Below are positions 37,010 to 48,158 of a stretch of 64,000 nucleotides of DNA, piece by piece (positions within the stretch are counted from its first letter, which is position 1; each line of letters starts with the position of its first letter). Both the position numbers and the translations under genes were made by a program. The stretch covers positions 2,136,501-2,200,500 of the forward strand of contig JARHVA010000593.1 in NCBI GenBank assembly GCA_037957365.1, given 5' to 3'. The notes under the pieces are model-generated. The model was not told where the DNA came from, searched no databases, and worked only from the letters and a program-made list of their open reading frames with translations. The DNA is from Torreya grandis. Its lineage: Eukaryota > Streptophyta > Pinopsida > Cupressales > Taxaceae.

Positions 37010-38737
37010 GTTTCAAGAACAATGGATGCTCAATGTGAGGGACATCATACTTCGTTGAAAATGCGTCCATGAATGAGCAAATTGTGCAACGAGTCAATGT
37101 GAGTAACAATGCATGCTCTGATTATGGACGTCGAATTCCGTTGAGAATGAGTCCACACAAATGAGAGCAATCTGTGCACAAGTGACAATGCACATTCTGC
37201 GAATGGAGGTGAGATGCAACTGACATTGTGTCCACAAATGTGAGCAATTTGTGCGATAGTGACACTTTACAGTTTCAAAAATTCAGTGTGCAAGAGAGAA
37301 AGTAGGGCCCACAATAACCTCCCTAAGACAATCAACAATGACGCTCCTTAAGTTTACAAGTACAAAGCATGCTTGAGGGATGGAGGTCGGACTCAACCAA
37401 CAATGCATCCACAATCAATTAGTGCTTGTGATGTCAAAATAGAGCAACACGTGATAATGCAAACAAGCAAAAAGGGATGTCGGGCTCTGTCGATAATGCG
37501 TCTGTGAGGAGAGTGAAGCAAGATGTGGAGTAAGCAAGGAGAAGAAAAAAGTTTGGTTTTCCTATGAGAGGGTTTGGCCTCCTATGAAACCAGGCCTCAC
37601 CCTCCATCTTTGTCAAGCGAGATGGAATGTTTCAAAACAATAATGAGACTCTCCTTTTCAATATCCCATTTTAGAATATAATATTGTTTTTATAAAAAAA
37701 ACAATAAAAAGACTCTTTTTTATGACTTTAATGATGTTCTTCGCCACTAAAAGGAGGCCCCACCAATAAAGTGATGTCCCCACCACTTACAACAATTCCC
37801 ACCACTACACTCTTCCACCGTATGTCTGCGACTCAGTAAACAACTTTATAAAAGAAGTTTAATGGAGTAATAATCATCTCCAACCAACATTTTAATCAAA
37901 ACTTTACAATTTCAACTTAATAATATCAATCAACTGAATTGAGATTAAATAATGAAAAGTAAGTCTTTGTTTTAAAAAAAGCTTTCAAATGTGTGGAAAG
38001 ACTGTGGTTTTCCCAAAACCATGGGTTTTTTGTAGTAGTGGTTTTGAAAACCATGGATTGCAATCAAAGGTTGTTTTGTTGATCAGGGAGGGCGGCGAAA
38101 CCAAATCGATGGCTTGTAAGCGGCGTCAGAGGTAGTTGGAACGACGAGGGAGAGAGGAGCTCAACATTGGCGTGTCCAGGCGGCAAGCACTAGGTGGAAG
38201 CAAAGAAGCACAAACAGATAGAAGGGCTGTTTGACTTCATTTGATCGCAACCAACTGGTGGAGGCGGCACCAAACAATTGTGTGCAGACAAAAGCGGTTT
38301 CAAAACACATGGCGAGTAGAGTGGATTGCTCTGCTCGGTGAGGAGTTGAATGCTCTAAGACATAGGCAAACTGTAAGATGTTCTTCGAGTCAATCATTAG
38401 GTTCTAAGAAATGTAGATTGTGTTGGCGTTGGAGTGCCTCCACTGTTTGGAAATCATTTTAAGAGATCTCAACCTTATGACTAGGCTCTTGCTAAGGCGG
38501 TGACCGATGCTTTGTTTGTGCTTTCAAATTTTAGAGATTTGCACAACTTATATGCCAATACCAACAAAATACATGCAAATACCAATTCTAATGATAATTA
38601 CAATGCTGTGACAATGGAAGAATAAGCTACAGATGAAACATTCTAATCTCTAGATTTCTCTCAACAATATATGAGAATATGATACATAAACTACTCAAGA
38701 TTTCAATAAAACAACAAAATGATGTTTGTTTCTAGTA
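37010..38737 (-). other. Leader/internal region of element B without recognised gene
   Basis: This lies between the primer-binding site and the gag-like fragment on the minus strand. Repeated words resembling GTGCACAATGTG and CAATTTGTGC occur around 37,050-37,300. The 38,161-38,397 minus frame has no domain I recognise. Confidence 0.4.
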
Positions 38738-38752
38738 CCCGCATTGATACCA

Positions 38753-39088
38753 TGACAAAATTTTCCAAGACTTGATTGGAAAGAATCGAACACACAAGCA
38801 CAAGCTTACGAATGTGGAAGCAAAGAGAAGCAAGTTTCCGTTATTGAGAATGAAATCAAACATGAGAAAAACTAGATAATCTTATATTTAGAATTGCCTA
38901 GATTAGATTGATCAGATTCTTTAGATAATAATAGCTTTAGAAAAGGTACATATATAGGCGTGACCCAACATCTTCATGCATTTGGGATTTTCTTCTCCAA
39001 TGATCCAAAACGACATCTAAGTGACACTTAAGCAAGCTAAACATGTGTAGGGAAAACCCATTAAATGGAATAAAAACCTACACCAACA
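38753..39088 (-). repeat. 5' LTR of element B
   Basis: A 336-bp LTR reading TGTTGGTGTAGG at its minus-strand start and ending in TGTCA next to the primer-binding site TGGTATCAATGCGGG. The outer ends match the 35,747-35,843 copy. Confidence 0.7.
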
Positions 39089-39093
39089 CTAAT

Positions 39094-39520
39094 TGTCTTT
39101 TGCATTTTGATTTGTGTAAGCATTGTGTATATGGTAAGCAAACTCGAGTAAAGTTTTCCATTGTTGCTTCAAGAGTATTCGAGATTTTGCAATTAATACA
39201 TAGTGATGTGTTTGGAGTTGTGAAGGTTGTATCACTAGGAAAATAATTGTTGTATGTTTCTTTTATAGATGATTACTCAAGGAAAACACGGGGATATTGT
39301 ATCAAGAATAAATCTAAGTTTTGTAGTAAATTCAATGAGTTTAAGGCTCTTGTAGAAAACAAGATAGAGAAAAAGATAAAGGTTTTGAGAAGGGATAATG
39401 TTGGGAAGTATTGCTTAAATGAATTTGAGTAGTTTTGTAAGCAATCTGGAATAGCAAAGCCAAATACAATTCCATATACAACACCACATGATGGAGTTGC
39501 AAAAAGAATGAATAAGACTC
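39094..39520 (+). pseudogene. Copia element A: integrase N-terminal and core
   Basis: Element A resumes directly after the second CTAAT. The sequence reads HFDLCKHCVYGKQTRVKF (the HHCC zinc region end), LQLIHSDVFGVV (first catalytic aspartate), LYVSFIDDYSRKTRGYC, IKVLRRDNVGKYCLNEFE (second aspartate), and KPNTIPYTTPHDGVAKRMNK, where the catalytic glutamate of the usual V-A-E-R motif reads as K. It has stops at 39,244 and 39,430. It is cut by a LINE tail at 39,521. Confidence 0.8.
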
Positions 39521-39527
39521 TTAAGGA

Positions 39528-39658
39528 AAATTTTATTCCTTTTTTGGCTTAAAGGATTCTCTCTTCTTAGAACTTTCTATTGTTAATTGTTGTATCCTCA
39601 AAGTCCTTTTGAACTACTTTTGGTCATCCATGGACATTAATATATATTTTTTTCTTTT
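39528..39658 (+). mobile_element. 5'-truncated LINE 3' tail inserted in element A
   Basis: About 130 bp match the 3' UTR end of the LINE at 20,590-20,720. Shared words are TTTTATTCCTTT, TAGAACTTTCTATTGTTAA, TGTATCCTC and TTTTGGTCATC, ending in a T-rich tract. Flanks TTAAGGA (39,521-39,527) and TTAATGGA (39,659-39,666) look like a target duplication with one indel. The element A integrase is continuous on either side. This is the normal product of incomplete target-primed reverse transcription. Confidence 0.75.
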
Positions 39659-39660
39659 TT

Positions 39661-40923
39661 AATGGATAAGGCTAGAACTATGCTTAATGGTGCAGGTTTA
39701 GAAAATAAATTCTGGACAAAAGCAATAACTATTGCTTGTTATTTGATCAATAGCTTGCCTACATCAACCCTTATTGATAAAATTCCATAGAAAACATACA
39801 TTGGGAAGACACCCTCTCTTTGACATCATAGGGTTTTTCGTTGTGATGCTTGTGTATATTTCGAAGGAAAAAAGAACTGAGCTAGACTATAAATCAGCTA
39901 ATTGTATCTTCCTGCTTTGGAAACTAGAAACAAAAAAGATTGTTTATAGTTGTAACATACGTTTTAAAGAAGTTTATGGTGTTCCAAAGCTGGAAGGACG
40001 ACCAAAGGATGAACTGAAAAAGGTGGAGGTTGAATTAGAGGGAGACTCTGTATTTGAATATGAAGTACTGGAAGAAGATCAACTAGGGAGGGAGTTGTGT
40101 GAGAAAGATGGAGGCGATTTGAAGGATCATGAACTGGAAGAGGAAGGATCTCAAACTCCATTATGGAGAAGAATTGTTCGAATTAGGAGACAGGGAAGGT
40201 GTGGTCCACATGATTTCCATTCTGCATTTGTCTTATTAGTGTCATTTGTTACTGATGAAAGTCCAAAAAATGTGAGGGAGGCCCTTGATTCAATGGAAAA
40301 TAAATTTTGGAAGACCATGGATGAAGAAATGTGGTCCGTGGATAAAAATATGACATGGAACTTGGTGAAATTCCCTGTTGGTAGAAAACTTGCTGGCTGC
40401 AAGTGGGTGTTCAAGGAGAAATACAATGCAAAAAACAAAATGGACAAGTGTGAAGCTCACTTGATAGCCAAGGGATTTTTCAAGGTGGAGGGAATTGATT
40501 TTGGTGAATTTTTTTCTCTTGTTGCCAAATTCATATCTATTAGGTTTCTTTTAGCTATTGTTGCTGCTTTTGATCTTGAAGTAGAACCTATGGATGTAAA
40601 GACAACATTTCTACATGGGAAGCCTGATGAAGAGATCTATATGGTGCAACTAGAAAGTTTTACGGAGGACTTAGTGTGTAGGTTGAAGAAGCCTATATAC
40701 GGCTTGAAGCAATCACCAAGGATGTTGAATCAAAACGTTGGACAATTTTGTGCTAGGACTCGGGTTTGTATGAGGCAAAGCCGATCATTGTGTGTATTTC
40801 AAATACAATGTTGCTAACTTTGTTACCAAAGTTTTGCATGTGGATGATATGATGTTAATTGGTAACATCAATGAAATGTTCAATTAAGTTAAATCTTCGT
40901 TGTCATTTCAATTTGATATGAAG
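39661..40923 (+). pseudogene. Copia element A: integrase end and RT first half
   Basis: DKARTMLNGAGLENKFWTKA completes the integrase. The open frame 39,774-40,817 follows. It carries the reverse transcriptase start: WNLVKFPVGRKLAGCKWVF, EAHLIAKGFFKVEGIDFGEF, MDVKTTFLHGKPDEEIYMVQ and CRLKKPIYGLKQSPRMLNQ. A frameshift then scrambles the YVDD region, which is still visible as LHVDDMMLIGNINEMF near 40,835. The gene is interrupted after QFDM by element C at 40,924 and resumes at 48,159. Confidence 0.8.
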
Positions 40924-41927
40924 TGTTGGAAATATTGTCATTGATGTCAAAGGTCTAGCATTGGTGATAAAGACTTCATTGCATTTAATGATGTTTTTAA
41001 TATTCATATCTTGGCTAATGTGTGTTAATATTTATTTAATATTAACGAATATATTTTTGGTTGCATATAAGTCAAAAGAGGGCCCATGGAGAAGTCAAAG
41101 AGTCACGGGGTAAAGACAAAAGAGGAATGGGAAGCATTTTCTCATGAAAAGTCATCTTGAGGAATTCCAAGAATTACCATGTGAAGACAAAAGAGGGTAT
41201 GACGCATTTTTCCATGAAGGGACATTTTGAGGAATACGAAAAGTCACCAAGATAAAGACAAAAAAGGAAATGACGCATTTGCTTATGAAGGGTCACCATA
41301 TGACTTTTCAAATGCAAGGATACGAAGGGTCATGCAAGTTTGACACTATTTTTCATGAGGATTGAAGGGTCACAAAGGGTGAATGCCAAATGTCATTTGG
41401 AAAGCTATAAATAAAGGCTTGAGAAGTTATTTGTAATATGCAAGAGAGTGCATGGCTTGTATTTGTTATCGAAGAGAGAAAAACAAGAGATATTGTAGAG
41501 TTCTATCATTTATTGAGTAAGCAATATTGAGAGATAATTTTTTTTTATATACAAGAGGGGTTGGTGCTCTTGTGAGTTGGTGCTCACAAATCTTTGCCAG
41601 GGGTTGATGCTCTTGTGGGTTGGTGCTCACAAATAGTTGCTGTGTTGGTGCATAGAAAATGGGTTGGTGCTCCATGTTGGTGCTTGCAAACTTTGTAATT
41701 TGAGTTGGTGCTCATTCATATACTTGAGATTGTTCTTCATGGTTTTTTTCACTTTGGGTTTCCATGTAAAAATCTGGTGTCTCTTTCTTGTTTGGTGCAT
41801 ATTATTGTTTTAGTTTTATTACATATCTTGAATATATGGTTAAGTGGTTAAAGAAAAATAATTTGATTAAGTAAAAAGATATAATATACTGATTCACCTC
41901 CCCTCTCAGTATATTTCGTGCTTAACA
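40924..41927 (+). repeat. 5' LTR of element C
   Basis: A 1,004-bp LTR from TGTTGG to TTAACA. A TATAAATA box lies at 41,406-41,413. Upstream of it are three imperfect tandem repeats of about 70 bp (41,099-41,300). Downstream, a cluster of GTTGGTGCTC words runs from 41,562 to 41,712. Confidence 0.9.
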
Positions 41928-41929
41928 AT

Positions 41930-41941
41930 TGGTATCAGAGC
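41930..41941 (+). other. Primer-binding site of element C
   Basis: TGGTATCAGAGC begins two bases after the 5' LTR. It is the usual complement of the 3' end of plant initiator methionine tRNA, which primes minus-strand DNA synthesis. Confidence 0.9.
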
Positions 41942-42019
41942 TTGTTTCTTTGAAAAAAATTTTACAGTTTGAAGGTAGATTAGGAAAGCACGATCGTTGG
42001 ATCACATGAAGGTTTTTCT

Positions 42020-43270
42020 ACAAATAAGGCACCTTTTTTTGATGAGACAAATTATGCTTTTTGGAGTATAAAGATGAAAATTTATTTAATGGCCCTTGGA
42101 TTCGACATTTGACAAGCAGCGGTGGAGGAATATGAAGAGCCATAGACACTTGTAACTACTTTGATAGAAAAGAAGGCAAGTGAAAAATAATGCTAAAATT
42201 TTAAATGCTATTTATGTGGTTTATGTGAATCATAATTTGTTAAAGTTATGCAATGTAAATCTGCTCATGAAACTTAGGTAAAATTTGAGAATATTTACAA
42301 AGGTGATGGAAAGGTTCAACGAGCTAAGCTTCAGAGTTTCAGAAGATAGTTTGAGAGTTTGGAGATGGAAGAGGAAGAAAATATAGCAAGTTATCTTTTG
42401 TCGGGTTGATCAAATAGTTAATCAGATTCAAGGTCTTGGAGAAAAGTTAGAAGAATCAATTGTGGTTCAAAAAGTTATGAGATTTCTATCATTGAGATAT
42501 GATGCAAAAGTTTCGACAATTGAAGAGATGAAGAATTTAGCCAAGTTAAAGATGGATGAGCTACATGGTATTCTTACGGCATATGAAATGCAGATCGAAC
42601 AAGAGAAACCCTCAAAGAGAAGTTGCTTTCAAGACATCAAAGAAAGAAAAGGCTAAGATTCAAGAATCAAGTGACAGTTCGAGCGATGATAAAGATGAAA
42701 ACGGAGCTCTATTCATTCGCAAGTCGAAAAAAGGCAGGTAAAGATCAAGAAAAATTACCTTTTAAATGTTTTAATTGTGGAAAGATTGGACAATTTGTAT
42801 CTAAGTGTTCGGATAAGGGTAATGGTGATAATGAAGAAAGGACGTTTACATACAAGAAGAATTTTAAAGAAAAATTCAAGAAGGGATTCGAGAAGAAGAG
42901 TTTGTATTCTAAAGATCCTAGCTCAATCGAATATAGTTTAGTCAGTGATTCAGAATAAGAAGAGATTTTATTCATGGCCATACATGAAGATGCCTCCGCA
43001 AGCAAAAGTACAAATGATTAAGAAGAACATGATGAAGCCAAAGTGAATCTGCAAGGAGAACTCGTTTGTGCCTTAGAAGAGTTAAAAGCTTTTGAGAAGA
43101 AGAATCGAAAATTAAAGCTCCAGTTCGAGAAAAATGAAAAGGAGTCAAAGGAAACAATTGAAGATCTACAAACATGCTTTGAAGAAACCAAGAAGAATGA
43201 AGATCTAACGCCACAGTTGCAAAAAGTAAGTAAAGAATGTGAAAGATATGTTATTGAAATTGCTTTTTAA
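42020..43270 (+). pseudogene. Element C gag (broken)
   Basis: NYAFWSIKMKIYLMALGFDI near 42,050 starts the copia Gag. After several stops the frame 42,623-42,958 contains CFNCGKIGQFVSKC, a zinc knuckle whose histidine is replaced by Q. A lysine- and glutamate-rich tail follows, and then a coiled-coil-like stretch at 43,043-43,270 (LEELKAFEKKNRKLKLQFEK). Gag packages element RNA. Stops and frameshifts at about 42,110, 42,400 and 42,650 destroy the frame. Confidence 0.75.
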
Positions 43271-43536
43271 AAATCATATATTGAGAAAACAAATAAAACA
43301 ATCAATGATAGAGTAGCCAATGATTCAAAATTTGAGAATAACACTAATATGTTGAATAAGATATTAGAAAGTCAAAGATCAATGTCAGATAAGACAGAAA
43401 ATGGATTTGAAAAAGAGAAATGGGAGGCCACTACTTTCATAGACAAAGAAAAAATAAAGAGCTATGCTAAAGCTCTTACAAAAGAGGAAATAAAAAAAGA
43501 AGTTAAGAATACATAGGACATCTCAAACAAAGAAGG

Positions 43537-44203
43537 TTGGAAGGAACAAAGCTACAAAAGACAATCAGGTCAGAGATACACAAACAGAGTTATTTTTATG
43601 GTTACTATTTTTATTGTAATGGATATGGTCATAAGAAAATAGAATATCGAAAAAGGGCTAATAATTTCAAAAATAAGAAGGAAAGTCATGCAGAGTCAAG
43701 CAGAAGCCACAACTCTTTTGCTCCTCTATCAGGGTTTAATGAAGAGATCATAATATGTTACAAGTGCAACAACTTCAGACACAACCTGGTACTGTAGAAG
43801 CGTGTTCGAGTCAGTCAAGGACTTGAGTTTCAAGGCTCCATTCATCAAAAAAGTAGTTCAGACAAATTCATGGCAGAAAAAACAACCTGAAAAGTCTATG
43901 TTGGTACAGATAGCTTTGTATGAAAGAAATGAAGAAAAATCATGGTTCATTGATAGTGGATGTTCGAGGCACATGACAGGGGACAAGAGCAAGTTCATAA
44001 CCTTGAAGAAGATCAATGGTGGCACAGTGAAATTCAGAGACAATATTACTGTCAAAATTGCCAAAAAAGGTACATTAAGTTTAGATAATGGTAGAACTAA
44101 AACTAAAAATATTTTGTATGTAGAAGGTCTTAAGCATAATCTTTTAAGTGTAAGTCAAATGTGTAATCAGGGGCACACTAAAGTTTTATGTAAAAGGTTG
44201 TGA
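43537..44203 (+). pseudogene. Element C second zinc knuckles and protease
   Basis: The frame 43,537-43,797 holds two degraded zinc knuckles (FYCNGYGHKKIEYRK and ICYKCNNFRHNLVL). The next frame, 43,802-44,203, contains SWFIDSGCSRHMTGDKSKF, the copia aspartic protease with an intact D-S-G. It is followed by TKNILYVEGLKHNLLSVSQM, the conserved block before the pre-integrase domain. The protease would cleave the polyprotein. Confidence 0.8.
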
Positions 44204-45247
44204 AATTAAGAGAAAAGATTCAGATGTGTTGGTTACAGATGCTCAGAGAATAGACAATAATTTGTATATGTTATTAGACATCAAAAGTCAAAGATGTTTG
44301 AGTCAGATTGAAGAAAATTGGCTATGGCACAGGAGAATGGGACACAAATTTTGACAATCTAGAAGCAAGCAGTCAAAAATCTTTCAAAGATTACAAAGCC
44401 ATTTGACACGTTTTGTGAACCTTGTTAGCTTGGGAAGTAGGTCAGGAGGTTCAAAACAAAAGAGTACTCGACCACTCAGATATTAGAACTTGTTCACATT
44501 GATCTGTGTGGACCTATGAGAACTCAAAATACTCAAGGTGAGAAATATATCATGTTGCTTATTGATGATTTTTCATGTATGACTTGGGTAATATTTTTAA
44601 AGAAAAATCATAAGCTTTCAAACATTTCAAAGCATTCAAAGCATTAGTTGAGAATGAAACCGGTTTGAAGATTAAGTGTCTAAGATCAAATCGAGGAGGA
44701 AAATTTATGTCAGATCAATTTATTGAGTTTTGTGAAGACCATGGAATAAAGAGACATTATTTAGCAGTCAGAACTCCACAACAAAATTGAGTAGTTGAAC
44801 AGAGAAACAAAACTGTTCAGGGGATGGCGAGGACAATGCTAAATGAATTCAAGATATCAGAGAAATATTGGAGAGAGATAGTTACTACAACAATGCATAT
44901 TCAGAACAGAGCATTATTGAGAGTCAATAGTGACAAGACTCTTTATGAGCTATAGAAAGACAAACCAACAACAGTTGATTATTTCAGAGTTTTCGTCAGC
45001 AGATGCTTTCATAAAGAGAATCGATGAAAAACTTGATAAGTTTGAATGCAGAACAGATGAAGGTATTTTTCTTGGTTATTCTTGCAAAAGTAAAGTTTAT
45101 AAATGTTATAACAAAATAACCAAGAAAATCGTTGAAAGTGCAAGTGTCAGGATAGAAGAAGATGGAACACAAAGAATCAGTGATCCAGTAGACATTCTTG
45201 AAATCATTGAAGAGGGAGATTTTGAAGAATCAGATAGAAAAAAATGA
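44204..45247 (+). pseudogene. Element C integrase (fragmented)
   Basis: Pieces in different frames are NWLWHRRMGHKF (pre-integrase H-x3-H) near 44,318 and ILELVHIDLCGPM near 44,485. MLLIDDFSCMTWVIFLKKN follows at about 44,552-44,608, then KYWREIVTTTMHIQNRALL near 44,862. The end is the FECRTDEGIFLGYSCKSKVY stretch (45,047-45,106). Several single-base indels and a stop near 44,790 break the core. Catalytic aspartates are visible but not in one frame. Confidence 0.75.
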
Positions 45248-45409
45248 TACCAAACCTCCATTCAAATATGTTCAGAGAAATCATAATGAAAATGACATCA
45301 TCGGGGACAAATGAAGGAATTCGCATCGAAAGAATGATGGTAAGTGAATCTGAGCAAGTTAATTTTTCTTTGTTATTCAAAATTCAACCTAGAATTTTTT
45401 TTAGAAGCT

Positions 45410-46923
45410 AGACATGATAAGTATTGGGTTAAGACAATGGATGAAGAATTAAATCAGATAGAAAAGAATGATACTTGAGAATTAGTGCCTAGACCAAAAG
45501 ATCACAATGTGATAAAAACAAAATGGGTTTACATAAATAAGTTGAATGAAAATGGAGAAGTGATCAGGAATAAAGCAAGATTAGTATGTAAAGGATATGC
45601 TCAGATTGAGGGAATAGATTTTGAAGAAACTCTTGCGCTAGTAGCAAGGCTAGAGGCTATTAGAATGTTTCTTGCATATGCAGTGTTTAAAAATTTCAAA
45701 GTGTTTCAGATGGATGCCAAATCTCTCTTCTTAAACAGGAATCTAGAAGAAGAGGTCTACATTGAACAGTTTGAAGGATTTATTCTCTCAAATATTAGTA
45801 GTCATGTATGCAGATTGAAGAAAACACTGTATGGATTGAAACAAGCTTTCAGAGCTTGGTATGCAAGACTTGATAAGTACTTGCAGGATCAAGGTTTCAA
45901 GAGAGGATTTGTTGATAGTAATTTCTACATCAAAACAGAAGGTAAACATCAATTGATTGTTGTGGTATATGTTGATGACATCATTTTTGGAGGAAACATT
46001 GAAAAGATAACAAATTTTTTTCTGATAATATGCAAAAAGAATTTGAGATGTCTATGTTTGGAGAATTGTCATTTTTTTAGGGTTGAAAATATTTCAATCA
46101 GATAAAAGAATTTTCATATCTCAAAGTAAATATGCCAAGAAAATGTTGAAGAAATTTGGTTTTGAGGATTGTGCACCAGTTGACACACCAATGAATACAA
46201 AAAATAAGGTAAGCAAGGATGAAGATTCACCTGTTGTAAATCAATCTTTGTATAGATCTATGATTGATAGTCTTTTATATTTGACAACATCGAGGCCAGA
46301 GATCATGCATGCATTAGGTATGGTTGCAAGATATCAGTCAGCTCCAGAAAATAGTCATGTTCAGTTGGTGAAGAGAATATTTAGATATTTCAAGAGGACA
46401 TTGGATTATGAATTGTGGTATCCCACAGGGAGAGATTTTATTTTGGTTGCTTATACAGATTCAGATTGGGCAGGTTGCTTGGATGACAGAAAAAGTACAA
46501 GTGGAGGAGCTTTCTTCTTTGGTGATAGCTTAATATCATGACTAAGCAAAAAACATAATTCAGTATCACTTTCTACAACTGAAACAAAATATATTGCAGC
46601 AGTATTGTGTTGTACTCAAGTGCTTTGGATGAAGCAAACTTTAAAAAATATCAAGGTAAAATATGATGACTCTATTTCTATTTTTTTGTGACAACACAAG
46701 TGCTATTAATATTTCGAAAAATCTAGTGATGCATTCAAGAACAAAACATATTTCCATCAGATATCACTTTTTGAGAGAGCAGGTTGCAGATCAACAGGTT
46801 AAAATGAAATATATCAGTACTACAGAGCAGATTGTAGATATTTTCACAAAGGCACTACCAAAAGACACATTTGAGTATCTGCGGGAGAAGTTGGGAGTAA
46901 TTTCTTTTACTTCATGCCATTAA
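45410..46923 (+). pseudogene. Element C reverse transcriptase and RNase H
   Basis: The RT starts with DKYWVKTMDEELNQIEKND. It runs open at 45,485-46,105 with [60 protein letters not shown] and [13 protein letters not shown], where the YVDD catalytic motif is intact. After one frameshift, 46,083-46,541 gives the connection and RNase H start (LVAYTDSDWAGCLDDRKSTS). 46,550-46,923 completes RNase H (LSTTETKYIAA, HSRTKHISIRYHFLREQ, QIVDIFTKALPKDTFEYLRE), with further frameshifts. This is the best preserved part of the element. Confidence 0.85.
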
Positions 46924-47146
46924 GGTTCATCATCAGTTGAGGGGGAGCTAAGTGTTAGCTTCAGGATAGGCCCTTTGCCATTGATGTCAAAAGAGAAGTA
47001 CAGAAACAGGTACAGGTACAGGTGTAGACCAAGTACAGGGAATAGGTATAGGGTGCTACAATAAGGAGTTATGGTATGTTTTTTAGATGGCAGTATGTAC
47101 AGATTTCATGATGTGGTAGTTTCAGTTTGAGGTTGCCATCAATGAT

Positions 47147-47158
47147 AAAGGGGGAGAT
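47147..47158 (+). other. Polypurine tract of element C
   Basis: The purine run AAAGGGGGAGA lies directly before the 3' LTR. It is the expected primer for plus-strand DNA synthesis. Confidence 0.85.
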
Positions 47159-48153
47159 TGTTGAAAATATTGTCATTGATGTCAAAGGTCTAGCATTGGT
47201 GATAAAGGCCCCATTGCATTTAATAATATTTTTAATACATATATTGGCTAATGTGTGTTAATATTTATTTAATATTAACGAATATATTTTTGGTTGCATA
47301 TAAGTCAAAAGAGGGCCCATAGAGAAGTTAAAGAGTCATGGGGTAAAGGCAAAAGGGGAATGTGACGCATTTTCTCATGAAGAGTCATCTTGAGGAATTT
47401 TAAGAGTCACCATGTGAAGACAAAAGAGGGTATGGTGCATTTTTTTTGAATGGACACTTTAAGGAATACGAAAAGTCACCAAGATAAAGACAAAAGAGGA
47501 AATGATGCATTTGCTTATGAAGGGTCACCATATGACTTTTTAAATGCAAAGATAGGAAGGGTCATGCAAGTTTGACGCCATTTTTCATGAGGATTGAAGT
47601 GTCACAAAGGGTGAATGCCAAAGGTCATTTGGAAAGCTATAAATAAAGGTTTGGGAAGCCATTTATAATATGCAAGAGAGTGCATGGTTTGTATTTGTTT
47701 TCGAAAAGAGAAAAGTAGGAGATATTGTAGAGTTCTATCATTTGTTGAGTAAGCAATATTGAGAGATAGTTGTGTTTTATACACAAGAGGGGTCGGTGTT
47801 CCTGTGGGTTGGTGCTCACAAATCTTTGCAAGGGGTTGGTGCTTTTGTGGGTTGGTGCTCACAAATAGTTGTGTTGGTGCACGGAAAAGGGGTTGGTGCT
47901 CCATGTTGGTGCTTGCGAACTTTGTAATTTGAGTTGGTGCTCATTCATATACTTGAGATTGTTCTCCGTGGTTTTTCCTATTTTGGGTTTTTACGTAAAA
48001 ATCTGGTCTCTCTCTTGTGGTGCATATTATTGTTTCAATTTTATTGCATATCTTGAATGTGTGGTTAAGTGGTTAAAGAAAAGGAATTTGATTAAGTAAA
48101 ATGATATATAATATATTGATTCACCCTCCCCTCAGTATATTTCGTGCTTAATA
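47159..48153 (+). repeat. 3' LTR of element C
   Basis: A 995-bp copy of the 40,924-41,927 LTR, with TATAAATA at 47,638-47,645 and the same repeats. The terminal CA has become TA. Confidence 0.9.
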
Positions 48154-48158
48154 TGAAT

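Larger units (their letters stand above)
35747..39088 (-). mobile_element. Element B: non-autonomous minus-strand copia LTR element
   Basis: A 3,342-bp insertion in element A. It is flanked by an exact CTAAT duplication (35,742-35,746 and 39,089-39,093) and bounded by TG and CA. On the minus strand the 5' LTR is 39,088-38,753. A primer-binding site TGGTATCAATGCGGG follows immediately (complement at 38,738-38,752), and a polypurine tract TTAAGGGAGGG (complement at 35,844-35,854) precedes the shortened 3' LTR 35,843-35,747. Only a gag-like fragment is recognisable inside. No protease, integrase or RT is present, so any movement needed proteins from another element. Confidence 0.8.
40924..48153 (+). 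mobile_element. Element C: near-complete copia LTR retrotransposon
   Basis: A 7,230-bp element inserted in the RT gene of element A. It has LTRs at 40,924-41,927 and 47,159-48,153, PBS at 41,930-41,941 and a polypurine tract at 47,147-47,158. Gag, protease, integrase, RT and RNase H follow in copia order. The target duplication is TGAAG (40,919-40,923) and TGAAT (48,154-48,158). The two LTRs still align over their full length with modest divergence by eye. Frameshifts and stops in every domain make autonomous movement unlikely. The KHNSVSLSTTE RNase H motif and long gag suggest a Sire/Tork-like copia lineage, which is an inference. Confidence 0.9.

Noticed and set aside
43802..44203. Possible intact viral or host protease gene
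   Set aside because: It lies between copia zinc knuckles and integrase inside element C, so it is the element protease, separated by frameshifts.
45485..46105. Functional reverse transcriptase gene
   Set aside because: The YVDD motif is intact, but the frame starts after a stop, lacks the N-terminus, and shifts before RNase H. It is part of broken element C.
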